The notes beneath the pieces are model-generated. The model was given only the letters and a program-made list of their open reading frames with translations, ran no database searches and was not told the DNA's origin. From Actinomycetales bacterium (GTDB lineage Bacteria > Actinomycetota > Actinomycetes > Actinomycetales > Dermatophilaceae), in contig PDRO01000011.1 of assembly GCA_002748155.1 (NCBI GenBank), positions 1-64,000 of the forward strand: 64,000 nucleotides of DNA. Direction: 5' to 3'. Each line of letters starts with the position of its first letter. The first letter of the stretch is position 1. This document shows positions 29,454 to 40,428 of the stretch, one piece after another. A program made the translations under genes and the position numbers.

Positions 29454-30593
29454 CTAGCTCGAGGCGAGACGGGCCATCTCGGCGTCGACGTCGTAGTCGG
29501 GCAGCGGCCAGTCCGGGCTCATCTGCCGCAGCTTCTCCAGGATGAGCTGCTGCGCGGCATACCGGGCGTACCACTTGTGGTTCGCCGGAATGATGTGCCA
29601 GGGCGCGACATCCGTGGAGGTGCGGTCCAGCATGATCTGGAAGGCCTCCTGGTAGGCGTCCCAGTGAGCCCGGTTGTCGGTGTCACCCGGGTTGAACTTG
29701 TAGTGCTTGTCCGGCCGGCGCAGCCGCTCCATCAACCGATCCCGCTGCTCGTCCTTGGAGATGCAGAGGAAGAGCTTGACGATCTGGGTGCCGCCGTCGA
29801 CGAGGCCGCGTTCGAAGTCGTTGATCGTCGGGTAGCGCTGCTCGATGACCATCTGCGGAGCCAGGTCGAGCACCCGGACGACGAGGACGTCCTCGTAGTG
29901 CGACCGGTCGAACACCCCGATCTGACCAGGCGCCGGCAACGCCTTACGGATCCGCCATAGGAACGAGTGACGTTTCTCCTCGGGCGTCGGGGCTTTGAAA
30001 GACGTGGCCTTGATCCCGGCAGGATCAGCGTGCCGCATGACGTGCCGGACGATCCCGCCCTTGCCGGCGCTGTCCAAACCCTGTAAGACGACAAGCAGGC
30101 TGCGCTGCCCACCGGCCTTCGACTCGGCCCACAGCCGCTCCTGCCATTCACCGATCTCGTCGGCGAAGGCAACGAGCGCCTGCTCGGCGGTCTCCTTGTC
30201 TCCGTCGAAGCCCGGGGTGCTGCTCGGGTCGAAATCGGCCAGCACGAAACCCGCGTCGACCCGCAACAGCTCGCTGATCGGACGTTCGGGATGCAAGTGT
30301 TCCTTGACCGGCTCCGCGTCGACCGGCAGGTCGTAGGCGCGTGGCGCGGCCGTCGGTGGGCGCTCCCCGGTGTCGATAGGTGCGGGCTCGACCTCTGGCA
30401 GTGTCGCTGCGGAGTCAGCTCGGACCGGGACCTTCTCGAGCGTGCCGGAGAGCTTGGGACTCTTGCCCTTCTTCTTGCTCTTCTTGGCCTTGGCGCCCTT
30501 CTTGTCCTTCTTACCCTTCTTGCCGTTCGAGCCCTTCTTGACCTTGCCGGACTTCTTCGAGTCCTTGCCCTTGGTCTTCTTCTTGTTCGCCAT
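29454..30593 (-). CDS. PPK2-family polyphosphate:nucleotide phosphotransferase with Lys-rich N-terminal tail
   Basis: VVLQGLDSAGKGGIVRHVMRHADPAGIKATSFKAPTPEEKRHSFLWRIRKALPAPGQIGVFDRSHYEDVLVVRV (PPK2 Walker A and lid), preceded by about 48 aa MANKKKTKGKDSKKSGKVKKGSNGKKGKKDKKG... Confidence 0.9.
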   Translation of the reverse strand: MANKKKTKGKDSKKSGKVKKGSNGKKGKKDKKGAKAKKSKKKGKSPKLSGTLEKVPVRADSAATLPEVEPAPIDTGERPPTAAPRAYDLPVDAEPVKEHLHPERPISELLRVDAGFVLADFDPSSTPGFDGDKETAEQALVAFADEIGEWQERLWAESKAGGQRSLLVVLQGLDSAGKGGIVRHVMRHADPAGIKATSFKAPTPEEKRHSFLWRIRKALPAPGQIGVFDRSHYEDVLVVRVLDLAPQMVIEQRYPTINDFERGLVDGGTQIVKLFLCISKDEQRDRLMERLRRPDKHYKFNPGDTDNRAHWDAYQEAFQIMLDRTSTDVAPWHIIPANHKWYARYAAQQLILEKLRQMSPDWPLPDYDVDAEMARLASS

Positions 30594-30654
30594 AACCGCA
30601 TCTTGCCGTATCCAGCCGACCTACGCACGGGTTGGCGGCGGGATACTGTCGCTC

Positions 30655-31425
30655 ATGCGGGTGCTGCTCGACGGCTCGGCCGGGGTGGCCGGGGTGCCTG
30701 CTGCTGATCCGGGGTTGCCCGAGCTCGCGCAGCTGTATGCCGTGCCACCGGGGCTTTCGGGTGCGGGCCGGTGGTTGCGGGCCAACATGGTTACCACCCT
30801 GGACGGAGCTGCCTTCGGCGCCGACAGTCGCTCCGGGTCGATCAACACTCCGGCTGACCGGGTCGTCTTCGAGCTGATCCGGGCTTTGTCGGATGCCGTG
30901 ATCGTCGGAGCGGGAACCGTTCGCGCCGAAGGCTATTCGCCGCTGCGGGTTGCCCCGGAGTATGCCGCACTGCGCGCGTCCGTTGGCCGCCGGCCGCCGC
31001 TTCCGTTGGTCGTCGTGAGCAACTCCGGCCGGCTACCGGAGGGCCTCGCCCAGCAGAGCTCGACGGCGCCGGTGTTGGCAGTCGTGCCGTCGCGGTGCCG
31101 ACGACTGGCTCAGCTACGCGACGTGCTGGGTCAGGATGCCGTCATCGTCGCGGGCGCCGACGAGGTGGACCTGGTGGTGGCGTTGGCTGCCGTGGCGGAC
31201 CGCGGGTGGCCGCACCTGCTCACCGAAGGCGGGCCACGACTGCTCGGCCGCCTGCTGCAGGCCGGTCTCGTCGACGAGCTGGATCTGACCATCGCACCCA
31301 GCGTCACCGCGGGCGAGGCATCCCGGGTCGTGACCGGGCCTGCCCTTGCTCCGCCGTCAGGCTTTCGGCTGCTCACGCTGCTCGAGCAGGACCACACCGT
31401 CCTGGGCCGGTGGCTGCGCGACTGA
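30655..31425 (+). CDS. Pyrimidine reductase family protein (RibD C-terminal-like)
   Basis: RANMVTTLDGAAFGADSRSGSINTPADRVVFELIRALSDAVIVGAGTVRAEGY, LLTEGGPRLLGRLLQAGLVDELDLTIAP. Confidence 0.88.
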   Translation: MRVLLDGSAGVAGVPAADPGLPELAQLYAVPPGLSGAGRWLRANMVTTLDGAAFGADSRSGSINTPADRVVFELIRALSDAVIVGAGTVRAEGYSPLRVAPEYAALRASVGRRPPLPLVVVSNSGRLPEGLAQQSSTAPVLAVVPSRCRRLAQLRDVLGQDAVIVAGADEVDLVVALAAVADRGWPHLLTEGGPRLLGRLLQAGLVDELDLTIAPSVTAGEASRVVTGPALAPPSGFRLLTLLEQDHTVLGRWLRD

Positions 31426-31437
31426 CAGGATGAGCCG

Positions 31438-32505
31438 ATGCGCCAGCCGATCGACCTGCCGGTCCAACCGATGCTCGCCAAGGCGGTGCCGACCGTACCC
31501 GAAGGTCCGGGCCTGGCCTACGAACCGAAGTGGGACGGCTTCCGATGCATCGTGCTCCGCGACGGCGACGAGGTGGCTTTGACCAGTCGTGGCCGCCGGC
31601 CCCTGACCCGCTACTTCCCAGAGGTGGTCGAGCAGGTCCGGAGCACGTTGCCACCCCGATGCGTCGTCGACACCGAGATCGTCGTGCGATCCGGCCCTCC
31701 GGGCGCCCAGCGCCTTGACTGGGACGCGTTGAGCCAGCGGATCCATCCCGCCCAGTCACGCATCCAGCGGCTGGCCACCGAGACCCCGGCCGAGCTGATC
31801 GCCTTCGACCTGCTCGCCCTCGACGACACAGCGTTGTTGTCCGAGCCGTTCGGCGAGCGACGCGCCCGGCTCGAGACTTGTCTTTCGGCACTGACTCGCG
31901 ACGACGCGATCCACCTGACCCGGATGACCACCGACCCGGAGCTTGCTCGGGACTGGTTCGAGCGCTTCGAGGGCGCCGGCTTGGACGGAGTGATCGCGAA
32001 GGCACTGGACTCGCCCTACCAACCGGGCAAGCGCGGCATGCTCAAGGTCAAACACAAACGCACCGCCGATGTCGTGGTCTTCGGGTATCGGGTCCACAAG
32101 TCCGGTGACGGGGTCGGCTCGCTGCTGCTCGGGCTCTATGGCCGACGGCAGGGCGAGCAGCACCTCGTCCCGGTCGGCGGGATCGCCGCCTTCCCGATGG
32201 CAACCCGGCGACAGCTCGTCGAGGAGCTCGCTCCACTGGTGATCCGGGACGAGCACGGCGACATCCGCAAAGATGCCACGGACCGGTCCCGATTCTCGGC
32301 CAGCAAAGACACCTCCTTCGTCCCGGTCCGCCCGGAGCGGGTGGTCGAGGTGGCCTACGACCAGATGGAGGGGCACCGTTTCCGGCACGCAGTCACCTTC
32401 GAGCGTTGGCGCCCGGATCGTGACCCGCGCAGTTGTCAGCTGGAGCAGGTGCAGCGGGCGGCGGCATACGACTTGGCCGAAGTGCTCGGCCCGTCCACCC
32501 CGTAG
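31438..32505 (+). CDS. ATP-dependent DNA ligase (LigC-type)
   Basis: YEPKWDGFRCIVLRDG (KxDG), GLDGVIAKALDSPYQPGKRGMLKVKHKRTADVVVFGY. Confidence 0.9.
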   Translation: MRQPIDLPVQPMLAKAVPTVPEGPGLAYEPKWDGFRCIVLRDGDEVALTSRGRRPLTRYFPEVVEQVRSTLPPRCVVDTEIVVRSGPPGAQRLDWDALSQRIHPAQSRIQRLATETPAELIAFDLLALDDTALLSEPFGERRARLETCLSALTRDDAIHLTRMTTDPELARDWFERFEGAGLDGVIAKALDSPYQPGKRGMLKVKHKRTADVVVFGYRVHKSGDGVGSLLLGLYGRRQGEQHLVPVGGIAAFPMATRRQLVEELAPLVIRDEHGDIRKDATDRSRFSASKDTSFVPVRPERVVEVAYDQMEGHRFRHAVTFERWRPDRDPRSCQLEQVQRAAAYDLAEVLGPSTP

Positions 32506-32508
32506 CCG

Positions 32509-33597
32509 TTACGGGTGCTCGCGTAGGTATCCCCCGCTGTCCGAATCGTATTCGTCGTCTGCGTAACGTTGCCTGGAGGGCTGCACGCGGGGAGGTTCCC
32601 CGGGCATCTTCGGGTAGTCCGGAGGGAAGGCCATCTCGGGCAAACCGGCGGCCACGTCCCGCTCCCACCAGGCCATCGCGGTCCCGAGATCACCCCGGGA
32701 TGGCTCGTATGCCGCCCACGGGTCTGCTTCGGCGGCAACGATTCCCGGCACCGTGTGCACGGTCAGCTCGCCAGGGTTGACATCGCCGAGCACCTCCCAG
32801 GACACCGGCATCGACACCGGCGCTGCGGGCAGCGGCCGGGGGCTGTAGGCCGCGGCGATGGTCCGGTCGCGGCAGGCCTGGTTGTAGTCGACGAAGACCC
32901 GCTCCCCACGCTGCTCCTTCCACCAGGCGGTCGTTACGAGGTCGGGGCGGCGCCGCTCCAGCTCCCGGGCGATCGCGATCACGCCGTGGCGCACGTCGAG
33001 GAACTCACGTTCCGGCGTGATCGGGCAATACACGTGCACCCCGCGGTTTCCCGAGGTCTTGGGGAACCCGGTCAGTCCGGCCTCGGCCAGCACCGCACGC
33101 AGCAGCTGCGCGGCCTCGACCGCGTCGGCGAACCCCCGCCCCGGCTGAGGATCGAGATCGAGGCGCACTTCGTCGGGATGGTCCAGGGCCTGCGGGTCAT
33201 CGGTCGCGGTCACCGGCCACGGGTGCAGGGTGACGGTGTTCATCTGCACCGTCCACGCTGCGGTAGCCACCTCGTCGACGACCAGTTGGCGGTGCCGACG
33301 GCCCGAGGGATAGGTCACCGTCACCGTGCGGGCATAGTCGGGCACGCCTCTGGGCGGGTTCTTGGAGTAGAACTGCTCGCCGTCGATCCCCTGCGGGAAA
33401 CGTTGCAGTGTCACCGGGCGACCACCGATGCGACCCAGCAGCCGCTGGCCCACGTCGCGGACGTAGTGCGCCAGATCGAGCTTGGTCACCGCGGGCCGTC
33501 CCGCCGACGCCGGCCACACCACCCGGTCCGGGCTGGAGATCCGGACCAACTGTGCCGAGCCGTCCCGGGCCGGACACTCCACGTAGGCATCGGCCAT
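32509..33597 (-). CDS. LigD-type polymerase/primase domain protein (NHEJ Pol)
   Basis: DRVVWPASAGRPAVTKLDLAHYVRDVGQRLLGRIGGRPVTLQRFPQGIDGEQFYSKNPPRG, DEVRLDLDPQPG, KTSGNRGVHVYCPI. Confidence 0.9.
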   Translation of the reverse strand: MADAYVECPARDGSAQLVRISSPDRVVWPASAGRPAVTKLDLAHYVRDVGQRLLGRIGGRPVTLQRFPQGIDGEQFYSKNPPRGVPDYARTVTVTYPSGRRHRQLVVDEVATAAWTVQMNTVTLHPWPVTATDDPQALDHPDEVRLDLDPQPGRGFADAVEAAQLLRAVLAEAGLTGFPKTSGNRGVHVYCPITPEREFLDVRHGVIAIARELERRRPDLVTTAWWKEQRGERVFVDYNQACRDRTIAAAYSPRPLPAAPVSMPVSWEVLGDVNPGELTVHTVPGIVAAEADPWAAYEPSRGDLGTAMAWWERDVAAGLPEMAFPPDYPKMPGEPPRVQPSRQRYADDEYDSDSGGYLREHP

Positions 33598-33696
33598 GCG
33601 GTCATGATGGCACGCGCCGCAAGCCGGCCCGTTGTGGCGCGAGCCGATTCCTCGGCGATGGCTGATCACCCGACACCTGCGCCGTAGAGTGGCCCG

Positions 33697-34119
33697 ATGA
33701 GTGACACCGGCGGTCAGTATCAGGTGCAACACAGCGACGAACAGTGGCGGGAGTTACTCTCCCCGGCCGAGTACCAGGTGCTTCGGCAGGCCGGCACCGA
33801 ACGGCCGTTCACCGGTGAATACACCGACACGACGACCGTGGGGGTGTACACCTGCCGGGCGTGCGGGGCCGAGTTGTTCCGCAGCGAGACGAAGTTCGAG
33901 TCCCATTGTGGATGGCCGTCCTTCTACGCGCCGCTGGCGCAGGATCGGGTCGAATACCACGATGACCGGTCCATGCCCGGGCGGCCACGCGTGGAGGTGC
34001 GGTGTGCCGGGTGCGGCTCCCACTTGGGCCACGTCTTCGAGGGCGAGGGCTACAGCACACCGACCGACCAGCGCTATTGCATCAACTCGATCTGCCTGAC
34101 CCTGCATCCCGCCGGCTGA
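33697..34119 (+). CDS. msrB: Peptide-methionine (R)-S-oxide reductase
   Basis: TERPFTGEYTDTTTVGVYTCRACGAELFRSETKFESHCGWPSFYAPL, RYCINSICLTL. Confidence 0.95.
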   Translation: MSDTGGQYQVQHSDEQWRELLSPAEYQVLRQAGTERPFTGEYTDTTTVGVYTCRACGAELFRSETKFESHCGWPSFYAPLAQDRVEYHDDRSMPGRPRVEVRCAGCGSHLGHVFEGEGYSTPTDQRYCINSICLTLHPAG

Positions 34120-34145
34120 AAGGCAGCCGCCACCGGGCCGGGCGC

Positions 34146-34895
34146 TCAGCGCAGCCGGGCCACGAGATCGCGAAGCTCGACCCGTGGGCCGGTAAAGAAC
34201 GGCACCTCTTCACGGACATGCCGCCGAGCCCGCGATGCCCGCAACTCGCGCATGAGGTCGACGATCCGGTACAACTCATCGGCCTCGAAAGCCAGCATCC
34301 ACTCGTAGTCGCCCAACGCGAACGACGCCACCGTATTGGCGCGCACGTCCGGGTAGTCGCGGGCCATTTGCCCGTGCTCGCGCAGCAGATCACGCCGCTC
34401 GGTGTCGCCGAGCAGATACCACTCGTAGGACCGGACGAACGGATAAACGCACACGTAACGCCGGGGTTCTTCGTCCGCGAGGAAGGCTGGGATGTGGCTC
34501 TTGTTGAACTCCGCGGGCCGATGCAACGCGGCGGCGGACCAGACCGGCTCGAGGTGCCGACCGAGCCGGGTGCGCAGGACTTGCTGGTATGCCGCTTGCA
34601 GCGGTTCGATGGCGGGGGCGTGCCACCACAGCATGAGATCGGCGTCGCCGCGGAGGCCGGCGACGTCGTAGCAGCCGCGGACCACGAGATCGTCAGCGCG
34701 CAATCGGTCGAGCACCGATTCGACCTCGTCGGTCAGGCCGCTGCGACCTCCTGTGCCGTCCGAGCCGCCACCAGAGCTGTCATCGGCAGAGTCACCGAGA
34801 CGTTCGGCGACCCGGAAGACCGACCACATCGTGTAGCGAATGGTGTCGTTCAGCTCGCGGATCCGGGCGGGTCTGGGTTTTCCGGTCGGTGGCAT
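34146..34895 (-). CDS. hemQ: HemQ (chlorite dismutase-like, coproheme decarboxylase)
   Basis: [85 protein letters not shown]. Confidence 0.9.
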   Translation of the reverse strand: MPPTGKPRPARIRELNDTIRYTMWSVFRVAERLGDSADDSSGGGSDGTGGRSGLTDEVESVLDRLRADDLVVRGCYDVAGLRGDADLMLWWHAPAIEPLQAAYQQVLRTRLGRHLEPVWSAAALHRPAEFNKSHIPAFLADEEPRRYVCVYPFVRSYEWYLLGDTERRDLLREHGQMARDYPDVRANTVASFALGDYEWMLAFEADELYRIVDLMRELRASRARRHVREEVPFFTGPRVELRDLVARLR

Positions 34896-34927
34896 AACCC
34901 CATCCTCGCAAGCGAGACCAGCCGAGC

Positions 34928-36211
34928 TCAATCACCGGCCGCAGCCGCAGCGAGGATGGGAGCCGCGATCTCGATCTGCCACTCCCGGGCACCGTTCGAG
35001 CGCAACTGCGAGGCGAAACCCGCGACCGACTGGTCCTCGGGTGGAGTCCACAGAAGTCGCCGGACCACATCGGGTGTCACGAGGTTCTCGACCGGAACGT
35101 TGTGCTGCTCACCGAAGTCGGCCAGTGCCTGGCGTGCCGCGGACAAACGAGCAGCCGCCGCCGGGTCGCGGTCGGCCCAGACCCGAGGTGGTGGAGGGCC
35201 GTTGCCCGGCAGGGTCAGCAACGGCAGTGACTCGTCGGGTAGCGCCAACGCCTTCTCGATCGCCTGCAACCACGCCTTGGCGTTGCGAGTGGCGGGCCGC
35301 AGCTCGCGGCGTCCCGCAAGGTCGGCAGCGTCCTTGGGTGGGGAGCTGGCCAGTGCGACGATCACCGCGTCGGGAATCACTCGGCCCGGCGCGATGTCCC
35401 GGCGTTGCGCGATCCGGTCACGGGTATACCAGAGCTCCCGGACCACCGCGACGCCCCGACGGCGCCGGATCTTGTGGATCCCGGACGTGCGCCGCCACGG
35501 ATCGATCCGCACCGGGGGTCCCGCATAGTGCGCAAGCGCTTCGAACTCCTGCTGTGCCCATTCCCATTTGCCTTGTTCGTGCAGGTCGGCCGCCACAGCG
35601 TCACGGAGCTCGACGAGCACCTCAACGTCGAGGGCGGCATACCGTAGCCAGGCCTCCGGCAGGGGCCTGCGAGACCAGTCGACCGCGGAGTGCTCTTTGG
35701 CCAGCGACAGTCCCAGATAGTGCTGGACGGCCGCGCCGAGGCCCACTCGGGGCAGGCCGGCCAGGCGAGCACCCAGTTCCGTGTCGAACAACCGGGTGGG
35801 GCGAAGGCCGACACCGGCCAGGCACGGTAGGTCCTGGGTGGCAGCGTGCAGCACCCATTCGGCCTGGCCGATGCCGTCGTTGATCGGACGCAGGTCTGGG
35901 CAGGCCACCGGATCGAGCAGCACGGTGCCGGCCCCGGCGCGGCGCATCTGCACGAGGTAGGCACGCTGGCCGTACCGGTGCCCCGACGCTCGCTCGGCAT
36001 CGATGGCCACCGGCCCGGTGCCACGGGCGACGACACCTGCAACCGAGATCAGGGTGCGCTCGTCGACGACGACCTCGGGTATGCCGTCCACCGGCGTCGT
36101 CAACGGAGTGACGACGGGTGCTTCCTTCGGCTGCTCCGAATCTCTTTCCGGGTCTCTTCCCCCCTGATTCTCAACCGTGTCGTCGGCTGCCCCCGGGGCG
36201 TGCCGGGTCAC
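34928..36211 (-). CDS. Ribonuclease D-like 3'-5' exonuclease (HRDC)
   Basis: [35 protein letters not shown]..., [59 protein letters not shown] start overlaps the DUF3000 stop. Confidence 0.92.
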   Translation of the reverse strand: MTRHAPGAADDTVENQGGRDPERDSEQPKEAPVVTPLTTPVDGIPEVVVDERTLISVAGVVARGTGPVAIDAERASGHRYGQRAYLVQMRRAGAGTVLLDPVACPDLRPINDGIGQAEWVLHAATQDLPCLAGVGLRPTRLFDTELGARLAGLPRVGLGAAVQHYLGLSLAKEHSAVDWSRRPLPEAWLRYAALDVEVLVELRDAVAADLHEQGKWEWAQQEFEALAHYAGPPVRIDPWRRTSGIHKIRRRRGVAVVRELWYTRDRIAQRRDIAPGRVIPDAVIVALASSPPKDAADLAGRRELRPATRNAKAWLQAIEKALALPDESLPLLTLPGNGPPPPRVWADRDPAAAARLSAARQALADFGEQHNVPVENLVTPDVVRRLLWTPPEDQSVAGFASQLRSNGAREWQIEIAAPILAAAAAGD

Positions 36212-36789
36212 CGCCGCGTGCCCGGCAGGGCGACGACGCCCTCGGGCAGCGGTGGCAGTCCCGCTATCGTGCACAGCAGGTCCGACCACGCCAAGAAGTG
36301 CGGGCCGACGTGATCGTCGAGCGGAGTCCACGACGCGCGGACTTCGACCTCCACCGTGGTCTGGTGGTCAGCGAGCCCGCCGAATCTCTCGGACACCACC
36401 CGGGTAACGGTACCGGCGGCGGCAGTGAATCCGACATCGTGCGTTCGGAGAGAGTCGAGCAGCCACGCCCAGCCCACCTCACCGAGAGACGGATCCGCCG
36501 CGAGCTCCGGTTCGAGTTTGGCCGTCGTGAAGGTGACGGCCCGCCATACGCCTTCCCAGGGCTCAGGAGCCGACGGGTCGTGCAGCAGCACGAATCGGCC
36601 GGACGCGAGGTCTTCGTCCGTGTCGGCTACGGTGACCTCGGCCGAGAGAGCCACCGCATGCGGCGCGATCCGCTGTGGGGCCGGCACCTCGGTGACCCGC
36701 ACTTCGGGACGCAACCGAACCTCTCGCAAGCCGGCGATGGCCCGCGTGAAGTCGGCGACATCGTCGCCCGGAAGGGTCCGTCCTCGCAC
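36208..36789 (-). CDS. DUF3000 domain-containing protein
   Basis: VRGRTLPGDDVADFTRAIAGLREVRLRPEVRVTEVPAPQRIAPHAVALSAEV...; adjacency to RNase D. Start codon uncertain (ORF extends to 36864). Confidence 0.82.
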   Translation of the reverse strand: MRGRTLPGDDVADFTRAIAGLREVRLRPEVRVTEVPAPQRIAPHAVALSAEVTVADTDEDLASGRFVLLHDPSAPEPWEGVWRAVTFTTAKLEPELAADPSLGEVGWAWLLDSLRTHDVGFTAAAGTVTRVVSERFGGLADHQTTVEVEVRASWTPLDDHVGPHFLAWSDLLCTIAGLPPLPEGVVALPGTRR

Positions 36790-36950
36790 CCTTGCAGGGT
36801 ATGCCGCCCACACCCCGGACGGGCCTAGACGCGCCGAAGAGCGCCGGGCGACCACACCGGGCATCAGCCGCGCCGCACATCAGCCCCACCGGGGATGGAC
36901 GAAGCCATGAGCCACACCACGCACGGCGACAGCGGCGATAGCCTCCTTCG

Positions 36951-37790
36951 GTGTCCGTAGTGTTGGCCCTGCTCTCGTCCGTCGTGTGGGGTTCGAGCGA
37001 TTTCGCCGCCGGGTTGCTCTCGAAACGTCTCGCCGTGTTGGCGGTCGTCGGCTGGTCCCAGGCCATCGGCCTGACCGCAGTCAGCATCGTGGTTGCGTTC
37101 CAGGGCCTACCATCAGCGGCTTTCTATGCCTGGGCTCCGTGGGCATTCGCCGCCGGGATCTGCGGGACGCTCGGCCTGCTGGCCTTCTACCGGGCACTGG
37201 CCACCGGCACGATGGGAGTGGTTGCCCCGATCGCTGCCCTCGGGACCGCCATCCCCGTGTTGCTCGGGGTGCTCACCGGTGACCAGCCCAGTGTGTTCGC
37301 GTGGTTAGGGATTGTCGTGGCCATCCTCGGGGTGGCGCTGGCGAGCGGCCCCGAGCTGCAGCAGGGGCTATCGGCTCGGCCCGTGCTGCTGGCCGCCCTG
37401 GCGGCGTTCGGATTCGGGCTGACCCTGTTCGCCATCGATCGTGGCTCCCGGGTCACCCTGCTCCACACCTTGTGGGGAATGCGCCTGACCAGCTGCTTCG
37501 GCTTCGCTCTCATGGCCGTCGGCACCCGGTCGCTCGGCGCCGACCCCCGCGGCTCGCTGCGCTGGCTGGCCGGCATCGGCATCGCCGATCTCGGGGCCAA
37601 CGCGCTCTTCGGTGCGGCGTCATCGATGGGGATGGTCAGCGTGACGGCTGTGATCGGTTCGCTCTACCCGGTGGTGACCGTGCTGCTAGCCCGACGCATC
37701 CTCGCCGAGCGACTCCGGTCGGTACAAGTGGTCGGGGTCGTCGTCGCGATGACCGGAGTCGTGCTCATCGCCGGCTCCGGGGCAGGCTGA
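36951..37790 (+). CDS. EamA/DMT-family transporter
   Basis: Ten hydrophobic segments; VLALLSSVVWGSSDFAAGLLSKRLAVLAVVGWSQAIG..., ASSMGMVSVTAVIGSLYPVVTVLLARRILAERL. Confidence 0.9.
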   Translation: MSVVLALLSSVVWGSSDFAAGLLSKRLAVLAVVGWSQAIGLTAVSIVVAFQGLPSAAFYAWAPWAFAAGICGTLGLLAFYRALATGTMGVVAPIAALGTAIPVLLGVLTGDQPSVFAWLGIVVAILGVALASGPELQQGLSARPVLLAALAAFGFGLTLFAIDRGSRVTLLHTLWGMRLTSCFGFALMAVGTRSLGADPRGSLRWLAGIGIADLGANALFGAASSMGMVSVTAVIGSLYPVVTVLLARRILAERLRSVQVVGVVVAMTGVVLIAGSGAG

Positions 37791-37834
37791 ACACGCCACA
37801 CGACACGTCGTGTTTCACTGCTCGTCGGCTCAGC

Positions 37835-38869
37835 TCACTGTTCGTGGATCAACTCGACGACCCGGGTCAGCACGTCCGGATCGGTCTCCGGCAGCACGCC
37901 GTGTCCGAGGTTGACGATGTGCCCCGGCGCCTGCCGACCCTCGGCGACGATGCCGAGCACCCGCTCGCGCAGCACCGGCCACGGCGCGAAAAGCAGCGCC
38001 GGGTCGAGATTGCCCTGCACGGCATACCCGGGCCCGATCCGGGCCACCGCATCGGTGAGCGAGACCCGGTAGTCGACCCCGACGACCTCGCACCCTGCGC
38101 CGGCCATCGAGGCCAGCAACTCACCGGTGCCGACCCCGAAATGGATCCGCGGCACGCCGAGATCGGCCACCGCCGCCAACGCCGCGGCCGAGTGGGGCAA
38201 CACGTGCCGCTCGTAGTCGACACGCGACAACGCCCCCACCCACGAGTCGAATAGCTGCACGAGCCGGGCACCGGCCTGCACCTGCACCCGCAGGAAGGCA
38301 CCGGAGATCTGAGCCAACCGCTGGCACAACGCGTTCCACAGGCCGGGGTCGCCGTGCATGAGGGTCTTGGTGTGCACGTGGTTACGACTGGGGCCGCCCT
38401 CGACGAGATAGGAGGCCAGCGTGAAAGGCGCCCCGGCGAAGCCGATCAACGGGGTGCCGCCGAGCTCGGCCACGAGCAGCCGGACCGCTTCGATGATCGT
38501 CGGGACGTGCTCCGGGGTCAGCTCCGGAATGCGGTCGAGATCGGCCCAGGTGCGCACCGGGTCGGTGATGACCGGCCCGACCCCGGCGACGATGTCGACG
38601 TCGACACCGACCGCCCGCAGCGGCACAACGATGTCGCTGAAGAAGATCGCGCCATCGACACCGTGCCGGCGCACCGGCTGCAGCGTGATCTCCGTGACCA
38701 GGTCGGGGCGGAAACATGCTTCGAGCATCGGCACGCCCGCGCGGACCGCCCGGTATTCCGGCAGTGACCGCCCGGCCTGACGCATGAACCAGACGGGGGT
38801 ATGCCGCACCGGGCGGCGGCAGGCTGCCGCGACGAGGGGGCTGCTGTCCGGCTCTGGCTGCTCGCTCAC
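37835..38869 (-). CDS. hemE: Uroporphyrinogen decarboxylase
   Basis: [75 protein letters not shown] start. Confidence 0.95.
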   Translation of the reverse strand: MSEQPEPDSSPLVAAACRRPVRHTPVWFMRQAGRSLPEYRAVRAGVPMLEACFRPDLVTEITLQPVRRHGVDGAIFFSDIVVPLRAVGVDVDIVAGVGPVITDPVRTWADLDRIPELTPEHVPTIIEAVRLLVAELGGTPLIGFAGAPFTLASYLVEGGPSRNHVHTKTLMHGDPGLWNALCQRLAQISGAFLRVQVQAGARLVQLFDSWVGALSRVDYERHVLPHSAAALAAVADLGVPRIHFGVGTGELLASMAGAGCEVVGVDYRVSLTDAVARIGPGYAVQGNLDPALLFAPWPVLRERVLGIVAEGRQAPGHIVNLGHGVLPETDPDVLTRVVELIHEQ

Positions 38870-39107
38870 GGAAACCCATCCTCGCACCCCGAGCCCGGAC
38901 TGCCCTGCCGCGTGAAGACGAGACCTTGGCGTCTGCGTCGAGACCGGATCGCAACCTGATCGAGGCAACCTGGAGCTGACCCACCCCCTCTGGATCATCG
39001 AGAAGGTTGGATGCCGCGGATTGTCCCGGGCGGTACCGGCCAGAGCGAGCGAGACCACGAGCGAATCGATGAAGGAAACATCGATGAAGGAAACAGGGAG
39101 AGGCGCC

Positions 39108-40211
39108 ATGACTCCAATCACCACGAACGCGAACGGTGGACCGGCTGACCACAGTGTCGACCGGCACGGGTGGGCCGACCACCGAACACCGTCGAGCCGG
39201 ACCACCATCGGTCGCCGGACGCGCACGACCGTCCTGGGAGTGCTGACCCTGATGCTCGTCGCAGTGGCCCTCGGTGCCTGCTCAAGCGAGCCGATCGAGG
39301 ACAGCGCCCGCGAGCCGGATGTAGCCAGTGCTCCCCCGGTCGTCGACGAGGGCATGAGTGCGTCCGAACTCGATTCAGCAGAGTCGGCTCCGATGCCGCA
39401 GGACCGGGCCGGAGCGCCCCCCGCGAAGGCCGCGGCCACCCCGGTCGAGGTAGCCGAGCCCAAGATCGCCCGCACCGCAGCGGTCGCGATGACGGTGGAA
39501 GACATCGGGCCAGCCGCAACGCTGGTGCGAACGGCGATCACGGGACTGGGCGGACACGTCACCGACGAAGCGCTCAACACGACCGATCTGCCGCCGTCGG
39601 CCCTGCCGGAGGACACGGCGGTGCAGCCCAGCCCAGTGCCCGGCTACGCCAACTACGGCCGGATCACGTTCGCGGTCCCGGCCGACCGGCTCGATGAGGC
39701 CATCGAAGCCGTCTCCGCCCACGGGACGGTCATCCAGCGCACGACCTCCAGCCAAGATGTCACCGCCACCTACGTCGACACCGAAACACGGATCGCCACT
39801 CGCAAAGCCAGCATCGAGCGGATCCGGGCTCTCATGGCGCGGACCGAGACCATCGGTGAGATCGTCCAACTCGAGGGTCAGTTGGCCGACCGCGAAGCCG
39901 ACCTCGAGTCGCTACAAGCCCAGCTGCGATGGCTGGAGGGGCAGGTGTCGATGTCCAGCCTCACCGTTGTGCTGGCCACCGACCCCGAGCAGATCCCCGA
40001 TCCCGACGAGGACAACGGGTTCGTGTCGGGGCTGCGCGCCGGGTGGGCGGCCCTGACCGACAGCTTGGTCGCGCTCCTCAAGGTCATCGGCGCGGTGGTG
40101 CCGTGGCTGGTCCTCGGCCTGCTTCTGGGCTGGCCGGCTTGGCGGGCGTGGCGCTCGCGGAGACGGCGGGCTGCGACCGAGCCAACGCAGGAACCCGACG
40201 AACAACCGTGA
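39108..40211 (+). CDS. DUF4349 domain-containing lipoprotein
   Basis: Lipobox [46 protein letters not shown]..., [72 protein letters not shown]. Alternative upstream ATGs exist at 39069 and 39084. Confidence 0.85.
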   Translation: MTPITTNANGGPADHSVDRHGWADHRTPSSRTTIGRRTRTTVLGVLTLMLVAVALGACSSEPIEDSAREPDVASAPPVVDEGMSASELDSAESAPMPQDRAGAPPAKAAATPVEVAEPKIARTAAVAMTVEDIGPAATLVRTAITGLGGHVTDEALNTTDLPPSALPEDTAVQPSPVPGYANYGRITFAVPADRLDEAIEAVSAHGTVIQRTTSSQDVTATYVDTETRIATRKASIERIRALMARTETIGEIVQLEGQLADREADLESLQAQLRWLEGQVSMSSLTVVLATDPEQIPDPDEDNGFVSGLRAGWAALTDSLVALLKVIGAVVPWLVLGLLLGWPAWRAWRSRRRRAATEPTQEPDEQP

Positions 40212-40428
40212 CCCGAGTCACCGTCACCGGGCGCCCCGCAATGGTTACCGACGAGTAGCATTGCCGCAGGACGGCTCCGCTGCCCGATTGGGTGCTGCCC
40301 GGATGGGTTGTGCTGGTGCCGTTCATGTCGGCACTGCCCAGCTCTTCGGCAGCCTCCGGGCTCCGGGCCGCACGGGCCGCCGCACAGCCTGGTCCGCAGC
40401 CTGATCACCCGCCGAGGAGGCACCTAGC

